From: Morchella semilibera | Lineage: Eukaryota; Ascomycota; Pezizomycetes; Pezizales; Morchellaceae | Direction: 5' to 3' | NCBI GenBank assembly: GCA_009192285.1 | Contig: CM018608.1 | Coordinates: 390,201-454,200 of the forward strand | DNA: 64,000 nt | Shown here: positions 42,001 through 54,100 of the stretch, in pieces | How positions within the stretch are numbered: the stretch's first letter is position 1 | Layout of the letters: each line of letters starts with the position of its first letter | Made by a program: the position numbers and the translations under genes | Notes under the pieces: generated by a model | Database searches by the model: none | Seen by the model: the letters and a program-made list of their open reading frames with translations, nothing else | Told to the model about the DNA's origin: nothing

Positions 42001-42209
42001 CAGCCACAGACAAAGATAGGTGGACAGCACTTCTATGGGCATCGAATAGAGGGCATGAATCGACTGTCAGGCTTTTACTTGACAGAGGTGCGGACATATC
42101 AGCCACAGATAAAAATGGGCGGACGGCGCTTCTGATGGCACTTCGGTCAGGGCACAGAGGGACCGCCAGGATATTACGTGAGAGGGGTGCGGACGAGTCA
42201 ACTAGATAG
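39018..42209 (+). CDS. HeLo-like-NACHT-ankyrin receptor (fungal NLR)
   Basis: Five exons (39018-39445, 39511-39920, 39987-40011, 40077-40649, 40739-42209) sum to 2,907 nt, 968 residues. The N-terminal part (MAEVVGLTASILTLVQ...) resembles the fungal STAND N-terminal or HeLo-like domain, a membrane-acting or signalling module. The NACHT NTPase shows the P-loop GIPGAGKT at about residue 280, split across a 25-nt exon, and Walker B TFIICDALDECD. The winged-helix region SRRVLTVRELQLAVS follows. From about residue 720 to the end there are ankyrin repeats, the last six 32-33 residues each and nearly identical. Such proteins act in non-self recognition and regulated cell death in fungi; the ligand here is unknown. 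A 17-bp duplication lies in exon 2. No breaks are seen. Confidence 0.92.
39699..39732 (+). repeat. 17-bp perfect tandem duplication in the NLR gene
   Basis: CTATACTATGGGCTAAT occurs twice in direct tandem inside exon 2. The unit is not a multiple of three, yet the present two-copy form is open. A single-copy form would read into a TGA about 25 bases later if the downstream frame were unchanged. Confidence 0.9.
41589..42176 (+). repeat. Ankyrin repeat DNA array, six units of about 99 bp
   Basis: Six head-to-tail units, the first 96 bp and the rest about 99 bp, each opening with codons for DRGADIS. The four middle units are almost identical at DNA level, including silent sites. Changes cluster at the residues after SATD and around WAS-x-G. 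This pattern of homogenisation plus clustered variation fits repeat shuffling in fungal NLR recognition domains. Confidence 0.9.
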
Positions 42210-44293
42210 GAGAGGGCCAGTTAGAACGTCGGGTTTATTGCACTGACAGAATACCTGTAAGTAAAATGCGACATACTTTGCCTTGAACTGTACTGCCCGT
42301 GGTGGTTTCTAACACATTAGTAGTGGGATGGTCTATATTATGTGAGCCTAAAATTCGTTTCTCATGCCGTGAGATTGATTCTTATAACCTACGGTCGGTG
42401 GTCGTGGGCACTTTAGAGATATAGCTAGCGTTTTCTTATTTTTCTTTTTGGTCTAAATCAAGAGGGATGTACCCAGAGGCACGGGGGCGAGGATTGAGCG
42501 GCGTAGAAAATGCTTACTATAAACATTTAATCGGCCCATATATTAGAAATTTCACATCTTGGGGTGCATGAAACTCAAAGCCATAGCGGAAAGTAAGACA
42601 TTGGCTAATAACATGTACCTACCTACATGTATTTCGGGGTAATATGCGCGAGACAAGCCGCAAAATTAACGGGGATGGGAGAGGGCGACTCGCCAAACGA
42701 TTTAGCCCTGTTTGACCCTAACTCTTTAAATTTTCCTCTCCGTGGCCCCTCTCGTGCTGGTTTCTCTGCCTGCATCTCTCGAACGGTCGGCACAAACGGC
42801 CAGGGGCGCTACTAGCTCAATTTTCCCCTCTCTCCCAGAGATGTGCGGAGCGCCGGTTTTTGAACAGATCACATCTCGCCTAACCGGGTTCGGGGTTGGT
42901 AAGGTTATAGGGAATGAGATGAAGCCGGTGTACTGGGTAGTTTCTGGCGGGAATATACGTATAATAGATACTACGATGGTGAAGTTAAGGATTTGGTGGG
43001 TGTCTGGTTATTATGTAACTAATTGCCCAAGACCCGAGTCACAGACTATCACTCGCAGAGATCGATCCCGGACACCCCCCTTCTTCCTCATACAGGGGCG
43101 TTGCTATCGAAGAAGCTTAGTATCAAAATTAAATATTACTGCATTTCTCTGCCTATAGGAGTAATAACAATAGTACTAGTAATTCTATATAGGGAAAGCA
43201 GGTCGACTGTAACTATATACTACATGTAGTATTAGTTTTTTGTTGCTCGTCTCTTTCTCGTATCTCCTGTAGAGCACATAATATGGCGCATTATAAGCCG
43301 GCATAAGTAAACAGTTAGCGGTGTCGAAAATAGTTGCACAATCGATCATTACCCCTTTATACCTCACGGTACTTTTGTGTGCAACCATATTAGAGCCTTT
43401 GGGCAGTAAAAATGTAGGCAGAGGCTAACTATAAAGTCCATAACCCTCGTGGCGGCAGTAAGTGGTATTTGTTATACATCTCCCTCCACCGAAAAGCGTG
43501 ACCATCTATCACCCCCTGTTTCAACCTTCACGTGACGAATTGTCACTCTTAGTATACCACGCCTTACGCCTCACTTGTATCTGCCTTAGAGGAGAGACTA
43601 CGGGACGGACGGTTTTCCAAATGTCGAGGGGGCATGATTGCCGCAAGTTCGTGACGGCAAGAATCAAGGGCCCCAAAACCCCAAATAGGTACATGACTGC
43701 CTTTCTTGATTAGAGATACAAGTAAATCCCCCGCTACAGCTCGTTAGAGGAGATTAATAAGGTCTAATGGATGCGTGAGTATTGTTAGCCGGTCATTCTC
43801 AACAATTTTGATAAACTAGAAACCGATGGTAATAACAATTTGGCGCTAATGCTATAGCTATAGATACATGTAACAATTTTATAGTAAGAAGTTGTGGAAA
43901 GGTTGATCCTAGCTACAAAACTCTGCAACTTCAAGTATATAGTCCCGCAGAAGCGTAAAGTCATCGGGGACTGGAAAGTATGCAAATCATTGAGGCAAGT
44001 TAAATTAACCTAGATGCTCGGAGATAACAATAAAAAGTACCCATTTCGCTAGCACTGTAACTAGCCTTTTCCATTGATAATTTGTTCTAAATGCTAAGAT
44101 TATACAGAAGCTTTACCCCTTGTACTGCTCAAAAGAGATACTACTGTGGATGGTTAAAGGAAAGGGGCTAAGGAAACCCAAAAGCCCAAAAAAAAAGGAA
44201 AACATGTAAGAAATTATCCGGAAATAGTCAATCATCTCTGTAAACCCAATTAGCAATTTAGGCTCCAAGATCTAGACTTACTGTCCTCCGTCG
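42210..44293. other. Intergenic, about 2 kb, nothing recognised
   Basis: This stretch has no supported gene on either strand. Short frames lack any family resemblance. Several TACATGTA-type octamers occur (near 42610-42632, 43225 and 43868). Composition varies between AT-rich and mixed. A decayed element is possible, but no termini are seen. Confidence 0.5.
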
Positions 44294-46397
44294 CTATGTA
44301 CTAGCACCTACGTAGTCGCCAAAGTTATGGATGCTAACATCCATCCGCTCCCTTACAGTCTCACTCACTGGTTCATCAAAGCTGTGGCCATTAACTTTAA
44401 CCCCGTTCATTTTCAGCACATCGGCGACATCACCCTCATTGGCAATACCGGCGGCAACAGCTTTGATAGCGGCCTCTTTTCTTTTGAGCTTTGAAGTCTC
44501 TCCACGGATGTTTTCGAGCTTTTTAAAGTAGGATGGATCCACGGGAGTGACATACTCTCCGCTAAAAACTCCGACTTCAAAGTTCTTGATGTGACCGGAG
44601 AGAGAAGAGCAGGATTCGACGAGATCTGGGAGAGTCTGATAAATAACAGCGTCTGCACCGATATGCACCGATATCTCTTCCTCCGTTCGACCGTATGCAA
44701 CCAACTCCTTGGTATCGGCAAGGTCGATTCCATAGATATGGGCATTCCTACACAAGACTGTTGATAAAGGTGTCCATTGATTTGGCAAAAATAAGGCCTT
44801 ACCTGATTGGGGGTGCACAGCTGGCAAAGTAAACTTTCCTTGCACAGGCTTCTCTGGCCATGTTAACAATCTCTCGGCTTGTCGTCCTCGCACGATGCTA
44901 TCGTCAACAAGTAAAACGTTTTTACCCTTGAACTCTTCCTTCATCGCGTTCAACTTCCTCCTAACAGACTTCTGCCTCTCTTTTTGGCCAGGCATAATGA
45001 AGGTCCTCCCGACATACCGATTCTTAACGAAAGCCTGGCAGTATGGAATCCCCAGCTTCTGGGAAAGACTAAGGGCTGAAACCTCTGACGTAGTAGGGAT
45101 AGGAATGACAACGTCAATCGTTTTGACAATTTCCGCGCCAAGCTTGGCTAAAACGGTATTTGCCAGGGCTAATCCCATATTCTGCCGGGATCTATAAACC
45201 GAAATACCATCGATGATGGTGTCCGGGCGAGCGAAGTAGACATACTCAAAAATGTCCGGAGCATGATTGAGTATAGGATGCACTTGTCTAAAGATAGGCT
45301 TACACCCTTTCTTAATGATTACGGCCTCGCCTGTTAGGACTTTGTTAGTATTGACCCCTGAGCCAATTTCCAAAGGAATTTAAATCACCTGGATTGATAT
45401 TACGGTGGTTGCTAAAACCGAGTTGATCCAATGCAACACTCTCGCTCGAAAACATATAATCCATCCCACCATTGGTACCATTTCGCTCTCCTAACACAAG
45501 AGGCCTGATGCCGTAAGGATCCCTAAACCCAATGATTCCAAAACCTATCAAAGTCCAATTCAACCAGGTTAATAATCACAATTACTTTAAGGGCATTTGA
45601 AAACATTACCTGCAAGCATAGCTATACAAGCGTAACCGCCCTGGCATCGCTGATAAATGGCCTTCAACGCAGTAAACAAATCTTCCTCGTTGACACGGAA
45701 CTTTCCAGTCTCTTGCAAGGCGCTGGCGAAAATGTTCAGTAGCGTCTCGCTATCGGAGTCAGTATTGATATGTCTATGCGCTTCGTGATCAAGGTAGTCG
45801 CGTAATTCGGATGCATTAATAAGGTTGCCATTCTGATAAGGTGTCAAAATATGTCGCCTTATAGTAAAGTAGTGCAAGGAGGGGTTTACATGGGCAAAGC
45901 AGATTCCATATGGCGAATTTACGTAGAATGGCTGGGCTTCGGCATTTGCGGAAGAGCCAGCAGTGGGGTAGCGCACTGCCAACACCCCATCATACAGTCA
46001 GATACCATCTCGTATAAGGATTATCTCAATTCCAAGGACATAAACTTGGGAAGTAGTGACGGTAAACATAAATCTAAGCAAGGGACTGAAACTTGGGCAA
46101 AAGCGATAGAGCATAAATCGCCGCGATACATCATTTCAAATACGGGGAACAAGGGAAGGGTGTCATACAGTGACCGAGCCCCATACTCCCTGGCAAATCC
46201 ATAAGCTGTTCAGGCGACCTAAAGACCTCGGAACAAAGACCATTGCCTTTACGTGTATAGATTCGGCCCCTCTGACCGCAGGTAGCAATCCCGCAGGCAT
46301 CCTGTCCTCTGTGTTGGAGAATTGGAAGGCCGTTGTGAATGTCGGTGACCGCAGATCCGTTAGGATCAGCAAGAATGATTGCGATAATTCCGCACAT
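44294..46397 (-). CDS. ADE4: Amidophosphoribosyltransferase (one frame break)
   Basis: Six exons (46169-46397, 45890-45975, 45610-45832, 45389-45544, 44803-45330, 44294-44747), about 558 residues. It catalyses the first committed step of purine synthesis, PRPP plus glutamine to phosphoribosylamine. The N-terminal nucleophile Cys2 (MCGIIAI) opens the glutamine-amidotransferase domain; [36 protein letters not shown] and [15 protein letters not shown] follow. The C-terminal phosphoribosyltransferase domain has the PRPP loop [11 protein letters not shown]. Just after that loop (44884-44885) one base is missing relative to the family's [11 protein letters not shown] text. The last intron (44748-44802, 55 bp) is supported by the joined [16 protein letters not shown]. 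Unspliced, the literal sequence happens to stay open through it. The first intron is 193 bp. Confidence 0.92.
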
Positions 46398-47346
46398 CTT
46401 GTATATCTTGCTTAAATTAGAGAAGTGTTAGTTAAGGATTGTGATTTAGAAGTGTTATTGGGGAGGAGGAAGGGTTTGTATAACTGTAAAATCAGGAAAG
46501 TGATGTCTGCAGAGTCCCTCAAGGAGACTTAGAAGTCTAACATCTTAAAGTATAAAACATTCATCATGGAGTACCAGGAAACAGTGTTTGGAACACCGAG
46601 CATAAGCGAAGCAAAAGGTCTAAGATTTTCAACATACCGGCCAATTGAACTCCAAAGGGGAAGACGGGTATTTCCCTAATTATATGACTTGCTATGTTGA
46701 GGGAGTAAGTGTTGTTTCCTAAACTCGAGGATTGGCCTGCGATTGCGTACTTGTGACGGAGATGGAGAGAAAAATCGCCAGCTGCAGATACAACCAGATG
46801 ACCTCAACCGGGAATTATTCTCAAGCTAGGGATCGGGAGGGTCAGGAGTGTAGGGGCAACGGACAGACTGGAACCCAGACTTGGTTGGCAAAGACGGAAG
46901 TAAGGTCACGGTGGTAAAAGGGTTCTCTCTCGCTGCCATCTTCCCCTCTCTGAGTGTTTGTAATTTCTTCGCTTCTGGGTGGAGTAAGAAATAGGGCATT
47001 GCGGCGCCGGGCAACGCGCAAAAAAAAAAAAATTTGTAAAAAATTCCGTTGCAAACTCTTATCCGCTAGCGTGCCAAGATCATCTGGACGGATCCGACGA
47101 GGGGTAGAGCCCTCCTAAACAAGGCCACAAACATCGTTGGAAACTGAAGAGCCAATCATGAAGATTAATAATTATGTAATTCATGTATTATACCCAAGAA
47201 TGCTTTATAACACAGCGCAACAGCTAGCTAAACTCAACAGTTCGCGTTCTGTATACAACTACACCAAAAAATAAACCGTCCAAGCCCAAATTCCTATCAT
47301 TGGGTACTTAGGCACTTGTTAGTTTTGGTCCACTGGAGGCCTTTTC
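46398..47346. other. Intergenic, nothing recognised
   Basis: About 950 bp holding the ADE4 promoter and the RFC1 3' UTR. An A-run of 12 lies near 47020. A TGACT-type Gcn4/Bas1-like site was looked for in the ADE4 promoter; nothing distinctive enough to call was found. Confidence 0.45.
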
Positions 47347-50300
47347 TTACTTCCGTGCCTTCCCACGGCCCTTGGTTGCGGCTCCGCTGCTGCTAGCCTT
47401 TGGCTTTGCTGTCTTGCCTTTAGTCACTTTAGGCTTCTCATCCTCCTCGGCAGGAGCCTTTCCCTTTCCCTTTCCCTTTCCCTTTCCTGTCGCTTTCTTC
47501 GGGACCTTTACATATTTGTCTTTGCTTATATCCATTGAATCTTCCTCAGCCTTCTTTTCGTCTTCCCCTTCTCCAGCCACACCTTCATCATCACTCTCTA
47601 TGATTGCATCCTCAATGTCGGGGACTTCTTTTTTGGTAGCTTTAGGTGCAAAGATATTGGTTGATTTCATGAAAGGCATGGGGTGGGACATTTGGTTATA
47701 TCTATGGATATGTCAGCACGAAGCTCCGGTAAGCTTTCCCGAGGGCCATACTGTCTAGTAAACGAGCTCCTAGTTTGAGACGGTATGTTTAACTCCTTAT
47801 CAGCCATCGGCCCAACACCAAGTTCCACGATAGCATCCCAATCCTCCTTTGTTAAGAAGTAATCGTCCATGAGTTGAATGATATCTGGAATGACATCTTT
47901 GCCCCCGGACTCAAGACGTTTAACAACCAAGTTGTGGAAGGTTGGTATGTAATTTTGCCGAACCTCGTGACGGTCTCCAGACGCGCGTAATCGAATGTGC
48001 GATTGAATTTCCTTAACATAACGTCCCAGTTTACCTAGCAGTCGCGCATTTCGGTCAATAACAACCAGATGTTGCTTGCAGGGTGGGCCTACCTTGTTTC
48101 GAGTTCATTCCCAGCCACTGCGTGAAAGAGTATTGAGAGCCGCCATACCCACCGTACATATAAGAGGATGGCTTCACAGTTGAAAAAATACCATGGACTG
48201 GCATTAGACTCCATTGTTGCTGTGGCCCATGAATAAGTGCGTCAACCAAATCACCATCCGAAATGCTTTCAGCAGCATTATCTGCTAACTCCAGCAGCCT
48301 AAAGGCTTTCTCTCTACCATTAAAGTTGTTAGACCTCGCGGGATTAGTTTTGAGGTAATTCTCCTGAATCATTAGATACGAAAACTCGTGATCATTAAAA
48401 TAAAGCTCGATCTTGTCGTTGATCGTCTTTTTGCTGTTAGGACTGAACATTTCAGTGCCTAAAAGTTTCTGCGCAATATCCCAGGGCTTGAGAATAACAT
48501 GTTTTTCCCACGATTTGGCTCTTTTTAGTGTCAGTTACCCCGGAAACAATATCATCACAGTTATAATCATAGGAGCTGCAAGCCAGGAGCTTCTTACAAA
48601 TCTTTACTCTCCTCAAAACTCATAGTTGATTTGGTTGTGCTGTATGTAGACAGCATATTGATGATCTGCCGAATATCCGAATGTGTTCCCTCAACAAGTT
48701 GATCAATAACATTTGCAGGAACCTTGATTCCTTCGCGATAAGCGATAGACATGATTCTAGAACGGACTTCGTTGACATTTGGTCGCCTAAATGCCATATC
48801 AAACGTTACATTATCGAATGGTTTCATTTTTTGAAGTTTCCGTTCATTGCAAATGCAAATTATGGGAATCTATGATAATTAGATATTAAAATATCTTATG
48901 TAACCAAGATTAAGGGCATACTTGTGTTTTTCTGCAAACACTCGCAAGCTGGCCTACACCACCGCGGTCACCGGCAGACATACCGTCCACCTCGTCCATA
49001 ATCAGGACAATTTTCTGCTTAGAGGCATCAACTTTCTGTTTATCCCCAGCAAAGTATCCCATGAGTGACTTGTTATCAAGAACCCCACGGAGAGTTTCCT
49101 ATTGTGGTGTCAATTTTCTAATCTGCCATAATATAGAAGATGGGATTATACCTCCATTAACTTTTTACTTCGAGTATCACTAGCATTGGATTCAACAATA
49201 TCATAACCTTCCAACTTCGCAATTAGATGCGCTGCGCTAGTCTTTCCAATACCAGGCGGACCATGAATCATGACCGCGCGAAAAATCCCGCTTCCATCTT
49301 CTCCCCTCTTTTCAAAGCCAGACTTCAGATTTTTTGGCCAATTTCTGAGCCACTTTTGAAGCCTTTCCACCTGACCTTTATTACCACAAATTTGAGTTAT
49401 TTGTGTAGGGGCGTATTTAACCGTCCAAAGCTGATCAGCCTCTTTTAGAACCGCCTCTTTACCCTTCACTCTTGCAGCTTTATCCATTTCTTTTGCCATT
49501 TCGCGAATCTTATTTTCTTCAATTGCTTTTTTGGCTTCGTTTGCTTTTGCCGCCGCGTGGTCGCCACCGTTAGCAGGAAGCGTACGAATCAAGTGGAATA
49601 AACCCTCCTCTCCGATTGTCTTCAAACTATGTTGTCGGATAGTTTCCAACTTCTTTGGACCGGCATCCTCACCTAGGACCACGTAGGACGTCTTTTTGGA
49701 CGGTGCTCCGGTGGTTTTACTATTCTCAAGTTAGATCATGTTTAGGAAAAATGTACTCAAGTATTACATACCCTCCGTACTTCTTGACAAGTTGCTGGCC
49801 ATCCTCCCTGGACAGGCTCCCTAAAACACCTGTAAATACAAATGTCAAGCCAGTCAAACAATTCTCCTGGCCCTCTGGCATTTCTACGGTTCCTTGTGAT
49901 ATTGGAGCAGCCCTTTGTTTGAAGTCTCTAAAGTTGAACTTCTTCTTCTCTTCTCCTAAACGTGGTGGGGGAGACGGTGCTCTAATGGTGGGGACACTAT
50001 CGAGTATTTTCTTGATTTCTTCGTCCTCAACATGTTCTTCCTTCTTCTTCTTGGGGGCGGGAGTCCGTGTCTTCTTAGAAACCGATTTCTTGGTTTTTGA
50101 CTTTGGTTCTTCATCATAATCGTCCTCCACCTCATGCTCTTCCTCGTCCTCGGAGGGTAAAGATCTTTTTTTTGCCCTATTTGTGGGCTTTCTTGTAGGC
50201 TTCACTGCAACCTCTTCATCATCATCAGAAGGAACTCTCCTCTGCCTACTACTTGATGCGGCGGTCTTCTTTTTTGGCCTTGTTAACTTCTCTTCCTCTT

Positions 50301-50898
50301 CTTCCTCCTCTTCATTCTTTTTTTTTACGACAGGGACAACATCTTTCATCTCCTCATCCCGTCCCTCTTCTTGGTAGTCATCCTCATGCTTCTTGAATTG
50401 ATCGGCAAAAATCCCAAGGTCGATATCGTCATCATCGTCAATGTAGTTTTCCTCGTCTTGATTTGGCTGTGGTTTTACTTTTTTCGGCCTAACTGGAGCA
50501 GTCCGTACAATTTTGTTTTACCGTTGCTTTTAAAATATTCAGAGGTAGTTGTGGGTTCTAGCTTCTCTTCCTTCTTTGCCGGTTTTGCTGTTGTTACCTT
50601 TTTGGGCGTTGTTTTCTTTGGGGGTTCCTCATCCTCTTCCTCATCAGAATCTAAGTATAAGGGTTAATTAGACCGAGCCCGCCAAAAACTGATGGGTTTA
50701 AACTGTACCGACGACCCTTCGCCTTCGGGTTGCAACTTTTTTCTAAAAAAAATAGGGTTGTAAGTGCCTTGAAAACAATTCTGAACCAATCCCGGAGGTG
50801 AGTGCTACCTTAGCAGGGGTAGATATAGGTTTGGCTTTACTATTGAGCGAAGCCTGGCTACCCCCTTTGGGCGTGAAAAAGCTTCTAATATCCGGCAT
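47347..50898 (-). CDS. RFC1: Replication factor C subunit 1 (one frame break)
   Basis: Nine exons (50809-50898, 50709-50742, 49772-50650, 49152-49719, 48922-49098, 48598-48869, 48093-48520, 47752-48034, 47347-47701), about 1,028 residues. Rfc1 is the large subunit of the clamp loader that places PCNA on primed DNA. The N-terminus MPDIRSFFTPK is a PIP-like motif. A charged linker leads to a BRCT domain (LTGLTFVFTGVLGSLSRED). The AAA+ module has Walker A HGPPGIGKTS, Walker B IVLIMDEVDGM and sensor-1 region IICICNERK; the C-terminal collar domain and a lysine-rich tail with (GK)n follow. In exon 3, at an A4 run (plus T4, 50511-50514), one base is missing; with it, KIVRTAPVRPKKVKP reads on. It is divergent from URB1. 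Confidence 0.94.
47457..47488. repeat. Hexanucleotide microsatellite inside RFC1
   Basis: About five copies of CCCTTT on the plus strand. On the coding strand they encode an alternating Gly-Lys run in the basic C-terminal tail of Rfc1. The repeat length is probably variable between strains. Confidence 0.85.
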
Positions 50899-51122
50899 CT
50901 TTTTCCTTTTCCTGGTGGGCTTTGGATCTTGCTTTTCGAAATTGTCAAAACTTTAGCAATCAGAGGCAAATGATAACAGACGCGTTGATTGAAAAGTGAC
51001 GCGTTCAACTTTTCTTAGCGAGTGCCAGTTTGCCAGACAGGCTAAGTGTGGTTACCCTGTCATTTCGTTTCACGTTTTCCCAGAAGAAAAAAAAATACCA
51101 TTTACGTACATTACCAACAATC
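50899..51122. promoter_or_regulatory. 224-bp shared divergent promoter, RFC1 / URB1
   Basis: The two start codons face away from each other with only 224 bp between them, so their promoters must overlap. The region contains ACGCGT (about 50980), identical to the core of the MCB element bound by MBF in G1/S genes of yeasts, and a second near-match GACGCG at about 50998-51003. RFC1 is a plausible G1/S gene. The regulatory reading is an inference. Confidence 0.55.
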
Positions 51123-54100
51123 ATGAGCAAAAGACCACCCCTAAATAGCACGTATGAGATGGATAGTTCCAAGAAACGAAAACGGCCGAGCACTGTCACT
51201 ACTACAGAATCTTCTGTTAATATTATTACTACAGCACAGCAATTGGAAAGTTTACTGGGGGACCTTTCAAGCCAGCAGGGCTTGGAAAAGGGTAAGAGGA
51301 ACCAATTAATCGTTTTGGGATACTTGATTGACATACAAAAAGATTGACATACAAAAATTAGGTGTTCATCAGTTTCATTCATTTGTTTTAGAATGCTCTA
51401 GAATACACAAATGCTCTGAGGAAACTTTGCAGCAAAATCTGAAGATTTTGAAGCAATGGCTAGAGTCCCAAAGCAAGAGCTCAGGTGATGAAGATGAGGG
51501 AGGTCAATCAAACGCATTCCGAAATATCCTGCAGGTTTGGAGTTTTGCTGCTCAGGTACTTGCAAATTACCTCTCACCGATTTCTTAAACTAAATCTCAA
51601 CTTAGAAACCCTACCCCACGGCAATGATGTCGATCACGTTATCCCTAAGTAGTCTTGTGCGCACGTGCTCACAAAACGATGAATTAAAGGCGTACGGGGC
51701 GGTGTTGTGCAAGGCTATTATTCAACCAACCTACTTGAAAATCGTGTACCAAAACTTGAGGGCCAGCAGTGAGCGTGTCTCTGCGCCAACGCTTAAGTTA
51801 CTCACTGAAATCAACAAATTCGGTTTCGGGAGCATCTGTGGGCTGCTGCATTCAGCATTTGACTTTACAACTAAAGACATTACTAAGAATTTTGGAGTAC
51901 GAGGAGGGAAGGAGGAAGCCACAATAACCACGGAAAACATCAAGAGGCCTACCATAAGAACAGCATTTGTGAGGTTCCTTCTTTCATTTTTCCAATATGG
52001 AAGCTCGTCTGTGAAAAACGAGGTGCTTCAACAACGGTTGTGGATTATAACGCTATTCAAAAATCTCAGATATGATGCACCTTTCGTTGTGCAAGAAGTC
52101 TTGGAAGCAATTAACAACAAGGTATTGGAGGACCGTAGCATTCCTCGGGCTACCAAGACAAGCATCTTCCATGAAGGAACTCTCGCCTCTATTCTTACTC
52201 TATATGACCGTACTGATGTCGTGAATATCGAGAGGGCGGGGAAGTCTGAAGAGAAGGAAGTTAGGGAGATATCGCACGAGTTTCTGATGAAAATATGTAC
52301 CATACCTGGCAATGGTGTTTGTTTCCAGGATTCTGGATGGTATCCAATGAAGCATGGCGAAAACGAGGAAAGACGTGCTGGCCCACTCAACGTCTACAAC
52401 CGTGCCCTAGCATCGTTTGTCGTAAAAGTCCGTCCATATTCCGACATCCTACAACAAGACCTTTTGTTGGGTATATTCAAGGCATGTCCAGAGCTGGTTG
52501 CGAGCTATTTCCAAAGCAACCCTCCCTTCAGCTTTGATCCAAAACTCACATCGACATGGATTGGATATTGCGCGTTTCTCACATCCACTATACAACTACC
52601 GGTACCAAAGAACTTTGGTATGAGTGAACTGTCCGCCGTTCCCCCACCAATTAATATTGCCATTGAGAATATAGTTCCAAAACCTCTCAACAAGGCTACG
52701 TTAACAAAATGCTTACAAGAAAACTCTCTTATAAAATTCTTTGTTACTCGTCTTCTCATATTTTCGTTTCAAAAACTCCGGATTGTACTTCGTGTAATCG
52801 ACGACGCCTCAAAGTCAATGGTTGACCCTTCATTGAATTGGGCTCGAGCCCGATCTGAGCTTGTTGAAGAGTTTTGTAAGCGCGTACCGGATATGAACCT
52901 TCTTGTGGGCTTGGTCAACTCTTCTTCTAAAGGAAAGAACCAAGCCCAAGGGAAATTGCAAAAAGAGGCTTCCAGCAGACTACTTGCAGATTATTTTGAA
53001 TTATTACCAGAGGTTGCAACAGCCGGGAACCTTGATATATCCACTTCCCTAGGAAGCTTTTTCGCAAATATAGATAATGTGGAAGAGGGGGACAGAGGGC
53101 TCAAAGTCTTAGAGATGGGCCATTTACTAAGAGTTGCAGAGGATGTTTCTGACATCAAGTGGTGGAATAAAGGTTCGTTTGAAAACTGCATTTGGGACCG
53201 GCCTAGCTCTAATTAAGTACTAGGCTCGAGGCAGTTTTCGCCCTTCGTTTCTATCCTCAATATATGCTGTGGCCCTACGTCAAAAATGCCTTTAAAACAG
53301 ATCAGGAAGCTCCTCCGTTCTTTTATAACCTCGAGCAATCTTTTTCAGAGAGACACTATAGCATCGCCGCTCGAGGCCCTGTTGGAAAGTCTTTCGTGCA
53401 TACAAGATTCACAAGCGCTTAATCCTATCCTTTTATTTATCGATGAATCTTCTATACGTTGTATACGTACTCCCTTCAAATACACCGATGACTACGCTGA
53501 GCTCGCCTTGGAAACAATGAAATCGAAAACACTGACTGAGAAGCTCCCAGCCGTCAGCCCTCTGATTATGGCGTTAGTGGAGCAATGGAAATTCCTCATA
53601 AAGTCAGGCTCTAGTTCTGCTATAAAGAACACCGCTTCAATCTGGCTTGTAAGATTCATTGAGTCAATTGTGATGTTGGGGGAGAATAAATATGTTCTTG
53701 CCGTACTATGTGGACGTCTTGCTACTACTTGTGAGGAGTCGGACCACTTAGACGGCAAGTCGATATTCTCAGCACTAAAATTTCAGCTGGAAAACGAAAG
53801 GCATCTAGAGCTCGACCATGGGCCATCGGATGATCTCACACCCAATCCTATTAACTACTCATTGTCGACTAGATGGCTATTCAAAGACATGTCTCATTTC
53901 AACATAGCCAGCATTGGGGCAGTAACAAAGTCTATTACAGAAAGAGAGATTGACGTGTCCCTATTGGATATTGCAGTCGTCCAAAAGGCCGTTGTAGATG
54001 TTCTATGCTCTCAGAAAATAAACCCTGATGATTCTTGCTCGGCATTATTGAAGTTAACGGATCTTTTGGGGGCCACTCTGCTACGAATGAAGGAAGGGGA

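Noticed and set aside
49655-50119. Open frames on the plus strand over RFC1
   Set aside because: Serine/phenylalanine-rich shadows of the acidic-lysine linker of Rfc1.
51292-51361. 16-bp duplication apparently breaking URB1
   Set aside because: It lies in a 70-bp intron whose removal joins QGLEKG to VHQFHSF in phase.
53173-53223. In-frame stop after WWNKG in URB1
   Set aside because: A 51-bp intron with an acceptor at TACTAG removes it and keeps the frame.
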